Positions 20,163-28,223 of a DNA stretch of 45,226 bases are shown in pieces (position 1 is the stretch's first letter; every line of letters starts with the position of its first letter). The translations under genes and the position numbers were made by a program. Below the pieces are notes generated by a model. It made no database searches and was not told the origin of the DNA. It saw nothing but the letters and a program-made list of their open reading frames with translations. The stretch is taken from contig LFSE01000097.1 of assembly GCA_001513075.1 (NCBI GenBank), positions 5,096-50,321 of the forward strand, read 5' to 3'. The stretch is from Clostridiales bacterium DTU074 (GTDB lineage: Bacteria > Bacillota > Clostridia > Caldicoprobacterales > Caldicoprobacteraceae).

Positions 20163-22084
20163 AGTCTTTGCTAGGGAGGATACTAGGTGAAAGATACGAA
20201 CTTATAGAAAAGATCGGCAGCGGGGGTATGGCCATCGTATATAAGGCAAAATGTCATTTGTTAAAGAGACATGTAGCTGTTAAGATACTAAGGCCTGAAT
20301 TGGTGGAGGATGAAAGCTTCGTTGCTCGTTTCAAAAGAGAATCCTTGGCAGCTGCCAGCCTTTCCCACCCGAACATAGTTAATATTTACGATGTTGGGGA
20401 AGAGAATGGAGTATACTATATAGTTATGGAATATGTTAACGGCAAAACCTTAAAAGAATACATCAGGGAAAAGGAAAGGCTGGAATGGGAAGAGGCGGTT
20501 CGCATTGCAGCCCAGATTTGTTCTGCACTCAAGCATGCCCACAAAAATGGAATTGTACACCGGGATATAAAACCTCAGAATATATTGATAAGTGAAGACG
20601 GTACCGTGAAGGTAGCCGATTTTGGCATTGCACGGGCTGTTTCATCCGCAACGGTAACCATTGCCGGAGCCAATGTAATGGGGTCGGTCCATTATTTTTC
20701 ACCTGAGCAGGCTCGAGGCGGGTATGTAGATGAAAAATCCGATATCTATTCACTGGGGATAGTGCTGTACGAAATGGTTACCGGAAATGTTCCTTTTGAA
20801 GGCGACACCGCTATTTCGGTAGCTTTAAAACACATTCAGGAGAGGGTTAAACCTCCCTGGGAGTTGAATCCAAGCATACCGAAAAGCCTGAATGATGTTA
20901 TAGAAAAAGCTACTGAAAAGGATCAGGCCGGGCGATATCAAACCGCCGGTGAAATGCTTAGAGATCTGCAGCGTGTGCTTAGGGATCCTGAAGGAAATTT
21001 TGTTGTTCGAAACATTGACAGCGATTTGCCGACCCAGGTGATGGAACCGGTTAAACCCAATGCAAACCCGGGTGAACGGCCAAGTCGGGAAAAGCGCTCA
21101 GTGTGGCTTAAACTGATATTATTCATTATCCCCATGATATTATTATTTATTTTAATGTCATTCTTGGGAAGACAGATATACAATAATCATTTTGTATCCG
21201 AAGATGTTGAGGTTCCCGGCTTGATAGGTTTGTATGAAGAAGAAGCCAATAGGGTGTTGGAGGAGAAAAATCTGGCATTAAATGTTTTGGAGAGAAAACA
21301 CAGCAATCAGGAAGAAGGCCGTATAATATACCAGGATCCTGCCGAGGGCATGAAAATCAAGCCCTATTCCGTTGTGAAGGTAATAGTCAGTTTGGGGCCG
21401 CAAACCGTAGTCGTCCCCAATGTGGTTGGCTACTCGCAGCGCGAAGCAGAAATAACCATTGAAAATGCAGGCTTAAGATTAGGGCAGCATGAATATATAG
21501 ACAGCGATTTGCCCAAGGGGACGGTTGTTCGACAGAGCATAGAACCTGACACGGAGGTAGTGGATGGTACGGAGATAGTGCTGGTAATAAGCAAGGGACC
21601 GAAAATAGAATTGGTGCAGGTAGGAGAATATATAGGCCTTAAGGAGGACATTGCGAGACAACTGATAGATAATGATAATCTGAATGTAGGAAAGGTTACA
21701 AAGGAGTACAATGACGAGTACAATGAGGGACTTGTATTTAAACAGAGCCCGAACCATGGTGACACTGTCGAAAAGGGTACCAAGATAGATATTTGGGTCA
21801 GTCTGGGTCCAACGCCGATGTATCCGAAGGTATTGGAGATAAAGCTTCCCGAACATGAAGATCAGGAAGGCGATGACCAGGAAGGTGAGGAGCCAATGGT
21901 AAGAGTAACGGTGAAAAAGGCTGACAATGATCAAGCGGTGTATGACAGGATGCACTCCCTGGCTGAAGGTACCGTATATGTTGAGTTAAAGGACAGGGGA
22001 GTGGTCAAATATAATATATATATCGACGACGAGCTGTCAAATGAAATTACCATTGATTTTACAAAGAAGGAAGATGCCTCTTGA
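20159..22084 (+). CDS. prkC: PASTA-domain serine/threonine protein kinase PrkC (Stk1)
   Basis: A 641-residue eukaryotic-type kinase. The cytoplasmic kinase domain (residues about 10-270) has the glycine loop IGSGGMAIVYKA, the lysine of HVAVKIL, HRDIKPQNIL and DFGIARA. A single membrane span lies at about 319-341. Outside are three PASTA repeats: EVPGLIGLYEEEANRVL, VVPNVVGYSQREAEITI, and a more divergent third beginning VGEYIGLKEDIARQLI. An acidic stretch (EHEDQEGDDQEGEE) and a further 60-residue beta-rich tail follow. Such kinases sense muropeptides and regulate growth, cell wall and spore germination. It starts at a GTG overlapping the phosphatase stop; its own stop overlaps rsgA. Confidence 0.96.
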   Translation: MKSLLGRILGERYELIEKIGSGGMAIVYKAKCHLLKRHVAVKILRPELVEDESFVARFKRESLAAASLSHPNIVNIYDVGEENGVYYIVMEYVNGKTLKEYIREKERLEWEEAVRIAAQICSALKHAHKNGIVHRDIKPQNILISEDGTVKVADFGIARAVSSATVTIAGANVMGSVHYFSPEQARGGYVDEKSDIYSLGIVLYEMVTGNVPFEGDTAISVALKHIQERVKPPWELNPSIPKSLNDVIEKATEKDQAGRYQTAGEMLRDLQRVLRDPEGNFVVRNIDSDLPTQVMEPVKPNANPGERPSREKRSVWLKLILFIIPMILLFILMSFLGRQIYNNHFVSEDVEVPGLIGLYEEEANRVLEEKNLALNVLERKHSNQEEGRIIYQDPAEGMKIKPYSVVKVIVSLGPQTVVVPNVVGYSQREAEITIENAGLRLGQHEYIDSDLPKGTVVRQSIEPDTEVVDGTEIVLVISKGPKIELVQVGEYIGLKEDIARQLIDNDNLNVGKVTKEYNDEYNEGLVFKQSPNHGDTVEKGTKIDIWVSLGPTPMYPKVLEIKLPEHEDQEGDDQEGEEPMVRVTVKKADNDQAVYDRMHSLAEGTVYVELKDRGVVKYNIYIDDELSNEITIDFTKKEDAS

Positions 22085-22959
22085 TGGAGAAGGGTATTAT
22101 TATAAAAGGAATAGGTGGGTTCTATGAAGTAATACTGGGTGATGATATTATACGATGTACTTTGAGGGGGAAATTTCGCAAAGATGGTATTACCCCCATG
22201 GTAGGCGACAGGGTTGAGGTAAACACAAAGGATGAGGTTATAGAGGCAGTTTTGCCACGGAAGAATCAGTTTAGGCGTCCTTTGGTATCCAATATTGACT
22301 ATCTTGGAATAGTCGTGTCTGTAAAAAAACCTCAACCTGATCTGCTGCTTGTGGACAAGCTTATGCTAAGTGCCGCCGTCAATTCCGTCAAATCCATGAT
22401 CATCATTAATAAAATAGATCTGGCAAAATCCTGGGCTGAGATAGAATATATAAAGGAAGAATATAAATTATCCGGTTGCACGGTTTTGTGTATATCATGC
22501 AAAGATGGGACCGGAATTGATGAGCTGATGAACGAATTGGGAAGGGGAATAACCGTTTTTGCCGGCCAGTCCGGAGTGGGAAAATCATCCCTTATCAATC
22601 GGCTGCATCCCTATGAGTCCCAAAAAGTGGGGGATATCAGTGCCAAAGCTGAAAGGGGTAGGCATACTACCCGAAGTGTCGAGCTCCTTGTATTACCCGA
22701 TGGGAGAATGATTGTCGATACCCCTGGATTCAGCGCTCTGGGTGTTGATTTTACATCTCCCCAGGAGGTGCAGTCATATTATAATGAGTTTATTCCGTAT
22801 ATATCCGAATGCAAGTATTTGGGATGCATGCATTATAAAGAGCCGGACTGTGGAGTCAAGCAAGCCGTGGAACAGGGGAAACTGCCGGCGGGACGATATG
22901 AACGGTATATCCGGATTGTTGAAATGATCGATGAAGAAAGGAGAGGACAGAGATGGTAA
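22084..22959 (+). CDS. rsgA: Ribosome small-subunit biogenesis GTPase RsgA
   Basis: A circularly permuted GTPase of 291 residues that assists late 30S assembly. It has an N-terminal OB domain ([21 protein letters not shown]) and the permuted G motifs NKIDLAK (G4), then [14 protein letters not shown] (G1), [11 protein letters not shown] (G2) and DTPGFSALG (G3). A C-terminal zinc site follows ([16 protein letters not shown], Cys-Cys-His-Cys). The ATG at 22084 overlaps the prkC stop; a TTG one codon upstream is an alternative. Confidence 0.96.
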   Translation: MEKGIIIKGIGGFYEVILGDDIIRCTLRGKFRKDGITPMVGDRVEVNTKDEVIEAVLPRKNQFRRPLVSNIDYLGIVVSVKKPQPDLLLVDKLMLSAAVNSVKSMIIINKIDLAKSWAEIEYIKEEYKLSGCTVLCISCKDGTGIDELMNELGRGITVFAGQSGVGKSSLINRLHPYESQKVGDISAKAERGRHTTRSVELLVLPDGRMIVDTPGFSALGVDFTSPQEVQSYYNEFIPYISECKYLGCMHYKEPDCGVKQAVEQGKLPAGRYERYIRIVEMIDEERRGQRW

Positions 22960-23609
22960 AGATTGCTCCTTCGATCCTATCAGCGGATTTTGCAAAACTT
23001 GGGGACGAAGTTAAAAAGCTGCATGATGGAGGAGCCGATATTATACATATAGATGTGATGGATGGTCATTTTGTTCCAAACATGTCCTTTGGCCCCATGG
23101 TGGTCAGCGCCATTCGCTCCTTTACGGATCTGCCCTTCGATGTACATTTGATGATGGACAATCCCATGGATTATATCGGTGCTTTTGTTGAAGCCGGGGC
23201 CGATAGCATTACCGTTCACGGAGAGGTACTGCCCCATCTTCACAGAGCGGTTAATTATATAAAGGGCTTCGGAGTAAAGGCTGCTGTGGCCCTTAATCCT
23301 TCTACACCCCTTAGCATTCTTGACTATATTTTGGGTGATATAGATATGGTACTCATAATGACGGTAAATCCAGGTTTTGGCGGCCAGAAATTTATCCCCG
23401 TGATGATGGAAAAGATACGGCGGCTGTACGACATTAAGAACAAATCGGGCTTTGATTTTTCCATAGAGGTGGATGGAGGTATCGGGCTGAATAACATAAA
23501 TGATGTGGTAAAGGCCGGAGCGGATATAATAGTTGCCGGCTCTGCAGTCTTCAATTCCGATGATATTGGAGCTACCATAAAGGCTCTGAGGGAAGAGGCA
23601 TTGAAATGA
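22953..23609 (+). CDS. rpe: Ribulose-phosphate 3-epimerase
   Basis: The enzyme interconverts ribulose 5-phosphate and xylulose 5-phosphate. The 218-residue TIM barrel has [32 protein letters not shown] with the catalytic Asp and metal-binding His, [21 protein letters not shown], and [11 protein letters not shown]. It overlaps the rsgA end by 7 bases and has AAAGGAGAGG upstream. This rsgA-rpe-thiN order is standard in Firmicutes. Confidence 0.97.
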   Translation: MVKIAPSILSADFAKLGDEVKKLHDGGADIIHIDVMDGHFVPNMSFGPMVVSAIRSFTDLPFDVHLMMDNPMDYIGAFVEAGADSITVHGEVLPHLHRAVNYIKGFGVKAAVALNPSTPLSILDYILGDIDMVLIMTVNPGFGGQKFIPVMMEKIRRLYDIKNKSGFDFSIEVDGGIGLNNINDVVKAGADIIVAGSAVFNSDDIGATIKALREEALK

Positions 23610-24241
23610 AGGTGATTGTCGTCGCTAACGGGGATATTGGAGACAGGCGCAAGGTAAAGGAGATACTCCCGAAGGCAGATTATGTTATTTGCGCCGATGG
23701 AGGGCTTGAACACGCTGAGGAATTGGGATTGGCACCCGATTTAATTTTAGGAGATTTTGATTCTTTGGCCGGTGATATCCTGCAGCGCTATAGAGACGCG
23801 GGAATTCCAATTAAGGAGTATCCGCAGGACAAGGATAAAACCGATACGCAAATAGCTGTGGATTTGGCCATGGATATGGGTGCAAGTCATGTATATATAC
23901 TGGGGGCATTCGGGAGCCGTTGGGATCATTCCTATGCCAATGTGATGCTGCTGTACAAGTTGGCCAGTAGCAATATTGAGGCTCAGATAATAGATGACCA
24001 TAACACCGTTATGCTTTCAAATGGAGTGGTGAGGTTAACCGGACAGGTGGGTCAGTTTGTATCTTTACTGCCCTTTGGAGGAGATGTTCATATTGCGTAT
24101 ACTCAGGGTTTAAAATACCCTCTTATCGATAAATGGTTGCCCCTTGACTTCCCTTACGGTGTAAGCAATGTCTTTGTCCGGCCTAATGCTGAGATTCGGG
24201 TTGGAAGCGGCTGGTTGATTGTCGTCAAAGCAAGGGATTGA
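23606..24241 (+). CDS. thiN: Thiamine pyrophosphokinase
   Basis: A 211-residue protein that converts thiamine to thiamine diphosphate with ATP. The N-terminal catalytic domain shows the motifs [39 protein letters not shown] and [15 protein letters not shown]; the C-terminal thiamine-binding half has [19 protein letters not shown] and FPYGVSNVF. Its ATG overlaps the rpe stop (ATGA). Confidence 0.96.
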   Translation: MKVIVVANGDIGDRRKVKEILPKADYVICADGGLEHAEELGLAPDLILGDFDSLAGDILQRYRDAGIPIKEYPQDKDKTDTQIAVDLAMDMGASHVYILGAFGSRWDHSYANVMLLYKLASSNIEAQIIDDHNTVMLSNGVVRLTGQVGQFVSLLPFGGDVHIAYTQGLKYPLIDKWLPLDFPYGVSNVFVRPNAEIRVGSGWLIVVKARD

Positions 24242-24273
24242 ATCGGTCCTTGTAACCCATACCATGCAACCGA

Positions 24274-24282
24274 CATATAATA
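24274..24282 (+). promoter_or_regulatory. -10-like element before the small membrane protein and spoVM
   Basis: CATATAATA at 24274-24282 contains TATAAT and also fits the CATANNNTA form of sporulation sigma-K -10 elements, and nearly the sigma-E form CATACANT. No convincing -35 box is present at the proper spacing for any of these. In Bacillus subtilis spoVM is made in the mother cell under sigma-E, so a sporulation promoter is expected about here. Confidence 0.3.
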
Positions 24283-24309
24283 GTACAAAGGGGAATAGAT
24301 GATAAGGAA

Positions 24310-24486
24310 GTGGGGCGGTTGATCACCCGATTTTATCGTTCAAGGAGGAAAAAAGCCCAGACGCTGCTAGGCATATTGTTTATTGTTGCTGGAGCACTTC
24401 TGATCCTTATCTGGATACCGTTATGGATGTGGATATTTTTACTGGGATGCATACTTGTGTCTATAGGCATTATTATATTAAGATGA
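24310..24486 (+). CDS. Small membrane protein of unknown function
   Basis: A 58-codon frame from GTG 24310 (or 55 codons from TTG 24319) to the TGA at 24484-24486. It begins with a basic segment (ITRFYRSRRKKAQ) and continues almost entirely with hydrophobic residues: LLGILFIVAGALLILIWI, then PLWMWIFLLGCILVSIGII. That suggests two closely spaced membrane helices, or a hairpin, with the N-terminus inside by the positive-inside rule. It lies between thiN and spoVM, 14 bases before the spoVM ATG. I recognise no family. The start codon is uncertain because no Shine-Dalgarno site has ideal spacing. Its place directly upstream of spoVM makes a sporulation role plausible but unproven. Confidence 0.6.
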   Translation: MGRLITRFYRSRRKKAQTLLGILFIVAGALLILIWIPLWMWIFLLGCILVSIGIIILR

Positions 24487-24500
24487 CGGAGGTCGGCTGT

Positions 24501-24590
24501 ATGGTGAGGATATACGTAATAAAACTGCCCAAGGTATTGGGTAAAATTGTGCGGAAACTGCGGAAGGCAGCTGCATCCCCCGGTTTATGA
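24501..24590 (+). CDS. spoVM: Stage V sporulation protein SpoVM
   Basis: A 29-residue frame with GGAGG at 24488-24492 before the ATG. Its start, MVRIYVIKLPKVLGKIVRKL, closely follows Bacillus subtilis SpoVM (26 residues, with the shared pattern YxIKLPKxLGxIVR). SpoVM is an amphipathic helix that inserts shallowly into the convex forespore membrane and anchors SpoIVA to begin coat assembly. The proline after IKL, which distorts the helix and is important for localisation, is retained. The position after thiN is the conserved one. The tail (AAASPGL) differs from that of Bacillus. It is a reliable sign that the organism forms spores, and is easily missed by gene callers because of its size. Confidence 0.93.
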   Translation: MVRIYVIKLPKVLGKIVRKLRKAAASPGL

Positions 24591-24673
24591 ACCTGGGATT
24601 CAATGCTTTTAAAGCCAGCCAGATGATCAGCTTTTGTCTGAAGGGTTTGTACATGGCACTGCTTTTTCAATGA
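24587..24673 (+). CDS. Candidate 28-residue peptide overlapping the spoVM stop
   Basis: The ATG at 24587-24589 overlaps the spoVM TGA (ATGA), as in many coupled genes of this operon. The frame runs 28 codons to a TGA at 24671-24673, beginning MNLGFNAFKASQMISFCL. It is hydrophobic with two lysines and would form an amphipathic helix. There is no separate Shine-Dalgarno site, so translation would depend on ribosomes finishing spoVM. It ends 15 bases before the terminator hairpin. The overlap and full use of the space before the terminator argue for a gene; its shortness and lack of known relatives argue for caution. Confidence 0.3.
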   Translation: MNLGFNAFKASQMISFCLKGLYMALLFQ

Positions 24674-24687
24674 GCCCGTATAAAAGC

Positions 24688-24730
24688 AAAAAAAGATGGT
24701 GCATACGATGGATATGCATCATCTTTTTTT
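24688..24730 (+). terminator. Strong intrinsic terminator closing the housekeeping operon
   Basis: An 18-base-pair stem: the left arm at 24688-24705 (seven A, then GATGGTGCATA) pairs with the right arm at 24713-24730 (TATGCATCATC, then seven T) with one G-T wobble. The loop is 7 bases. The T run follows on the plus strand, and the A run would serve as a T run on the other strand, so it may work in both directions. Confidence 0.9.
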
Positions 24731-24993
24731 GCCTCGGAGACATTTGAGTCAATTATATTGCTGGAGAAGAAAGCTGTCAGATGATTACCGGAAGCCAATA
24801 TTTTATGTTTTATGATAATAGAAGCTATTAATAAATGAACTTCGACTTCACCGTTCTACAAAATATTGAAGCCATATATGCTATACTTGTCCACGGGAAA
24901 ATTATGCTAATAAGAGTAAGAATAAAATATGGATTTTCTGTATATTAATATATTTGTGGTGAGGAAATAACTGTCAGCAAGGAGTGGATACAG
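24731..24993. other. AT-rich intergenic region at the core-accessory boundary
   Basis: A 263-base gap after the operon terminator and before the secreted-protein gene at 24994. I see no open frame with a start site, no RNA gene and no repeat. TATACT at 24880-24885 resembles a -10 box but lacks a -35 partner at 16-18 bases, so the downstream promoter may need an activator, possibly the response regulator encoded in the same module. Confidence 0.5.
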
Positions 24994-25737
24994 ATGAGCT
25001 TTTTAGTTAAATTTCTCAAGATATTTATAGTAATTGCAGTTATAGCAGTCTGTGCTTCTGGCACGGCAAATACTTCTTCCGGGGTTTCGCAGTTTATATT
25101 GAGCAGGGAAGCAAAGATGAGGGTTGCAGATTCTGAGAATGCTTTTATATCACTGCCTAAAACAATAAAGATGTACATAAAGGTTTTAAATGGGGAGGAC
25201 AAAGATGATGTCAAATCCACGTCAAACCAACAAAGACTGACCGAGGATGTAATAAATATAAGGGGTGATTTTACAGTCAAAAATAACTTAAGCAATAGCA
25301 TAAAACTAAAAAGGATTTATTTCGAAGAGCTCAATATAGGAGTTGACCTGTACGAATTCACTATTGAAAGCGGGGAGGAGAAAAAGGTAAGTATCAATGG
25401 TACGTTTTCATATAATGGGAAGGATAATATAAATGGTGGCACAAAAAGCCAATCTGCAAAAGCCGTTTTGTTTTTTGAATGGGACGGGGGAAAGTCAGAT
25501 ATCTATAAAGATGTAGCTATTTATATTGAATCAGTTAAGGATAAGCGGGAAGAAGTGAAAGAAGAAGTGAAAAAGGAAAACATATCACAGGAGGAAAACA
25601 AAGGCGAAAATACAGAACAAGGAGAGGATACGGGCAAGGACGCTGATAATATGGAGGAAGATGCAGGCGAGAATATCGGGGCGGGAAAAGACCCAGCGGA
25701 GAATGGGACTAATCAATCCTTTTACAAGGAAGTGTAA
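24994..25737 (+). CDS. Secreted DUF1102-like protein with acidic tail, start of two-component module
   Basis: A 247-residue protein beginning with a basic residue pair and a hydrophobic signal (VKFLKIFIVIAVIAVCA). Just after it comes SREAKMRVADSENAFISL, which resembles REVTMKVVSDAEGLISL in the secreted protein at 28224 of this window and the adRtvsvsVadD-like opening I recall from DUF1102 proteins. The middle (residues about 85-190) looks beta-rich. The final 65 residues are Glu/Asp/Asn/Lys-rich and low in complexity (EEVKEEVKKENISQEE and on). AAGGAG lies 9 bases before the ATG. Its stop overlaps the histidine-kinase start, so it is co-expressed with the sensor. I infer a surface or matrix protein, perhaps one that presents a signal to the kinase. 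No enzymatic motif is visible. Confidence 0.75.
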   Translation: MSFLVKFLKIFIVIAVIAVCASGTANTSSGVSQFILSREAKMRVADSENAFISLPKTIKMYIKVLNGEDKDDVKSTSNQQRLTEDVINIRGDFTVKNNLSNSIKLKRIYFEELNIGVDLYEFTIESGEEKKVSINGTFSYNGKDNINGGTKSQSAKAVLFFEWDGGKSDIYKDVAIYIESVKDKREEVKEEVKKENISQEENKGENTEQGEDTGKDADNMEEDAGENIGAGKDPAENGTNQSFYKEV

Positions 25738-27473
25738 TGCAAATGAATGATGCAGCCGTTAAAGGGATTGAAATATTCGATTTTAAATCGGAAGAACTGA
25801 AGATAATACATAGATACAGATACTTTTCATGGTTGATAACATCCATGTTCTATTTTTGGCGTAACCCGGCTTCCCATTGGGTTTTCAGGATCGGAGTAAT
25901 AGTCCTGTTGTTCATTTCATCCCAAATTACAATTGGCATATATAATAAACAAAGTAAATGGACAAAGAACGCAATATATTTCATTTTAATTGAAACCATG
26001 GGTATAATATTGCTGTTATTACCTACCGGTGGGGTCAACAGCCCTTTTATCTGGTATGCATTAAATCCCGTGCTGATTTCTGCAAGCTTTTCATTTTACT
26101 ATTTCTGTTGGCTGAATTTATTGTGCTATGTATCCGCATCGATTGTAATATCTTACCTGTTCTACAATCCGAATGGCGAAAGCCTGGGCTTGATGGTAAT
26201 GTCAAATGCCCATTTGATTCTGATATTTATACTCATGACTCTGGCTGTTCATTTGTTGACTAAATTGACTTCAAAATTGAAAGCCCAGAGCGACAGACTA
26301 TTGGAAGTAAATATACAGTTAAATCAGGCTAACAGTAAAATTCATGAATCAATAGCGCATATTATGTCTCTCTATGAAGCCGTTGAAGTTCTTACTTCCA
26401 ACAAAAATAAGAGGGAAGATATCTATAATATATTTGCCGAATATATAACTAAGCTTACAGGTGCTGAAATGGCTTTTTTCTGGTTAAAAAACGGTGATGG
26501 AAATGCTTCCGATGTGATTTCAATAAATCCCGATGTGCCGGAGAATATGAAAGTCAGCCTCCTGCGCGGCATAAGGGATATTGATGATGATATTTCATTA
26601 TCAGATGAAATACTAAAAATTAATGTTGATGGTTATAATTTTCACGCTTCTGCTGTAAAGTTGACTCCCGGAGATTGGGGTTTAATCGGTTTTGAAGCCA
26701 ATAATGACGATTCGGAGATCATAAAAGAGGAGCATATAAAACAATTGAAATTTATAACCAGGTTGGCGGCAATAGTGCTGGAAAGATTTCATTTGGAAGA
26801 AGTTACGGAAAGGTTGATCATCGCTGAAGAACAAAATCGAATTGCCAATGAGATGCATGACAATGTTGCCCAGGGATTGTTTGCCATAATTTATGCAATC
26901 AATTCGTTAATCCAAAACAGGGACAAAATGTCAGTCTCCCAAATACAGGAAAGCTTACACTTGCTGCAGAAATCTGCTCAATTATCAATGGAGGAGTTGC
27001 GTTCCACCATATACAGACTCAGTTCTAAAAAGGGAGGGCAAAAATCTTTCAAACAGGGTTTATCCGAGTATATTAATACTATCACTAAGCTAAACAATAT
27101 CAGGATAAACCTTGAAATAAACGGGGATGAAGAGCTGCTTGGCATTCAGAAGAAAAGGGGATTATACAGGATCATATGCGAAGCTACAGGTAATGCCATA
27201 CGACACGGAAAATGCAGCATGATTGAGATAAAGCTTGATATTTATAAGGCTTTCGTTGAGCTTAATATTGCCGATAATGGTGAAGGTTTCGATTCAGGTA
27301 ATATAGACAGGGGGGAAGGGAGCGGACTGGGAATCCGTAACATGAGCAGGATTGTGGAACTATTTGGCGGTAAAATAACCATAGATGGAGAACCGGGCAA
27401 GGGCACCGTAATTAACGTACGCATGCCCAACGATATATCCATACCAGGAAGTCGGGAGGGGATAGCAATATGA
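25737..27473 (+). CDS. Membrane sensor histidine kinase, NarX/DegS-type, with GAF-like domain
   Basis: A 578-residue sensor. Residues about 47-175 form roughly five membrane helices with short connections and no large outer domain, followed by a coiled coil (about 178-215) and a GAF-like region (about 225-350, YNIFAEYITKLTGAEMAFFWL). The HisKA_3 dimer domain has the phosphorylated histidine at H374 in EEQNRIANEMHDNVAQGLF. The ATPase domain has the N box EATGNAIRHG (N486), DNGEGF (513-518) and GSGLG. It starts in a TAATG overlap with the secreted-protein gene and ends in an ATGA overlap with the response regulator. With five membrane helices it may sense membrane or surface-protein state rather than a soluble ligand; this is inference. 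Confidence 0.92.
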   Translation: MQMNDAAVKGIEIFDFKSEELKIIHRYRYFSWLITSMFYFWRNPASHWVFRIGVIVLLFISSQITIGIYNKQSKWTKNAIYFILIETMGIILLLLPTGGVNSPFIWYALNPVLISASFSFYYFCWLNLLCYVSASIVISYLFYNPNGESLGLMVMSNAHLILIFILMTLAVHLLTKLTSKLKAQSDRLLEVNIQLNQANSKIHESIAHIMSLYEAVEVLTSNKNKREDIYNIFAEYITKLTGAEMAFFWLKNGDGNASDVISINPDVPENMKVSLLRGIRDIDDDISLSDEILKINVDGYNFHASAVKLTPGDWGLIGFEANNDDSEIIKEEHIKQLKFITRLAAIVLERFHLEEVTERLIIAEEQNRIANEMHDNVAQGLFAIIYAINSLIQNRDKMSVSQIQESLHLLQKSAQLSMEELRSTIYRLSSKKGGQKSFKQGLSEYINTITKLNNIRINLEINGDEELLGIQKKRGLYRIICEATGNAIRHGKCSMIEIKLDIYKAFVELNIADNGEGFDSGNIDRGEGSGLGIRNMSRIVELFGGKITIDGEPGKGTVINVRMPNDISIPGSREGIAI

Positions 27474-28093
27474 AGATAATAATTGTGGATGACCATCCTT
27501 TGGTTAGAGAAGGCTTGGCTTTGTATTTAAATATGGAAGAGGATATAGAAGTGATTGGTGTGTGTGCCAATGTATCAGAGGCGCTGTCAATGCTGAAAAG
27601 TGAAAAGCCCGATTTGGCTTTGATAGATCTGAAGCTCGGGAAAGAATGCGGTTTGGACATAGTAAAATCAGCCAGAGAATGGGAGTGCAGCAGCAAATTC
27701 ATAATCCTTACATCCTCAACTTCCTATGAAGATTTTCTTATGACGGTAAAATGCAATGTAGATGGCTATATTTTGAAGGAAGCATTGCCGGAAGAGCTGT
27801 TATATGCTATACGCCTGGTCAGTTGTGGCAGGAGATATTATGACCCTAAATTAATGGAGTATAAACTGCATTATAATGAGAACAACTTTTATGAACAGCT
27901 GACTCCTCGAGAAAGAGAAGTGTTATACGAGATAGGACGGGGGTTGAGCAATCAGCAAATAGCCAAAAAGTTATTCATCACGGAAAGTACCGTGAAAAAA
28001 CACGTCGGTCAGATATTTGCCAAATTGGGTTTAAAGGATCGGACTCAGGCAGCTTTGTATGCAAATAATATAGAACCAAAACATATCAATTAA
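27470..28093 (+). CDS. LuxR/NarL-family response regulator
   Basis: A 207-residue response regulator. The receiver domain (residues 1-120) has the acidic pair D7-D8, the phosphorylated D53 (ALIDLKLG) and Lys in YILKEA. The C-terminal LuxR-type helix-turn-helix is LTPREREVLYEIGRGLSNQQ followed by IAKKLFITESTVKKHVGQIF. A strong site GGGAGGGG precedes the ATG, which overlaps the kinase stop by 4 bases, so this is the kinase's partner. The likely targets are the flanking secreted-protein and signal-peptidase genes. Confidence 0.95.
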   Translation: MKIIIVDDHPLVREGLALYLNMEEDIEVIGVCANVSEALSMLKSEKPDLALIDLKLGKECGLDIVKSAREWECSSKFIILTSSTSYEDFLMTVKCNVDGYILKEALPEELLYAIRLVSCGRRYYDPKLMEYKLHYNENNFYEQLTPREREVLYEIGRGLSNQQIAKKLFITESTVKKHVGQIFAKLGLKDRTQAALYANNIEPKHIN

Positions 28094-28095
28094 TA

Positions 28096-28107
28096 CTACT
28101 TAAGTAG
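28096..28107. promoter_or_regulatory. Perfect palindrome CTACTTAAGTAG, possible response-regulator site
   Basis: A 12-base perfect inverted repeat lies two bases after the response-regulator stop and about 115 bases before the DUF1102 gene. NarL/LuxR-type regulators bind inverted repeats as dimers, so it could be the operator for the downstream gene. No second exact copy was found by eye upstream of 24994. Confidence 0.35.
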
Positions 28108-28223
28108 CATTCTATAATTGTACCCTGGTGCAAGCAAATGTGCCATTTAGTTGGATTTTAAAATTTGGCAAAGATGCCATAATATAACTGAAAGTGATAA
28201 ATAAAAAATTAGGAGGGATTAAG

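Noticed and set aside
24880-24885. TATACT as a -10 box for the gene at 24994
   Set aside because: No -35 element lies 16-18 bases upstream, and the start point would be about 100 bases from the gene without other support.
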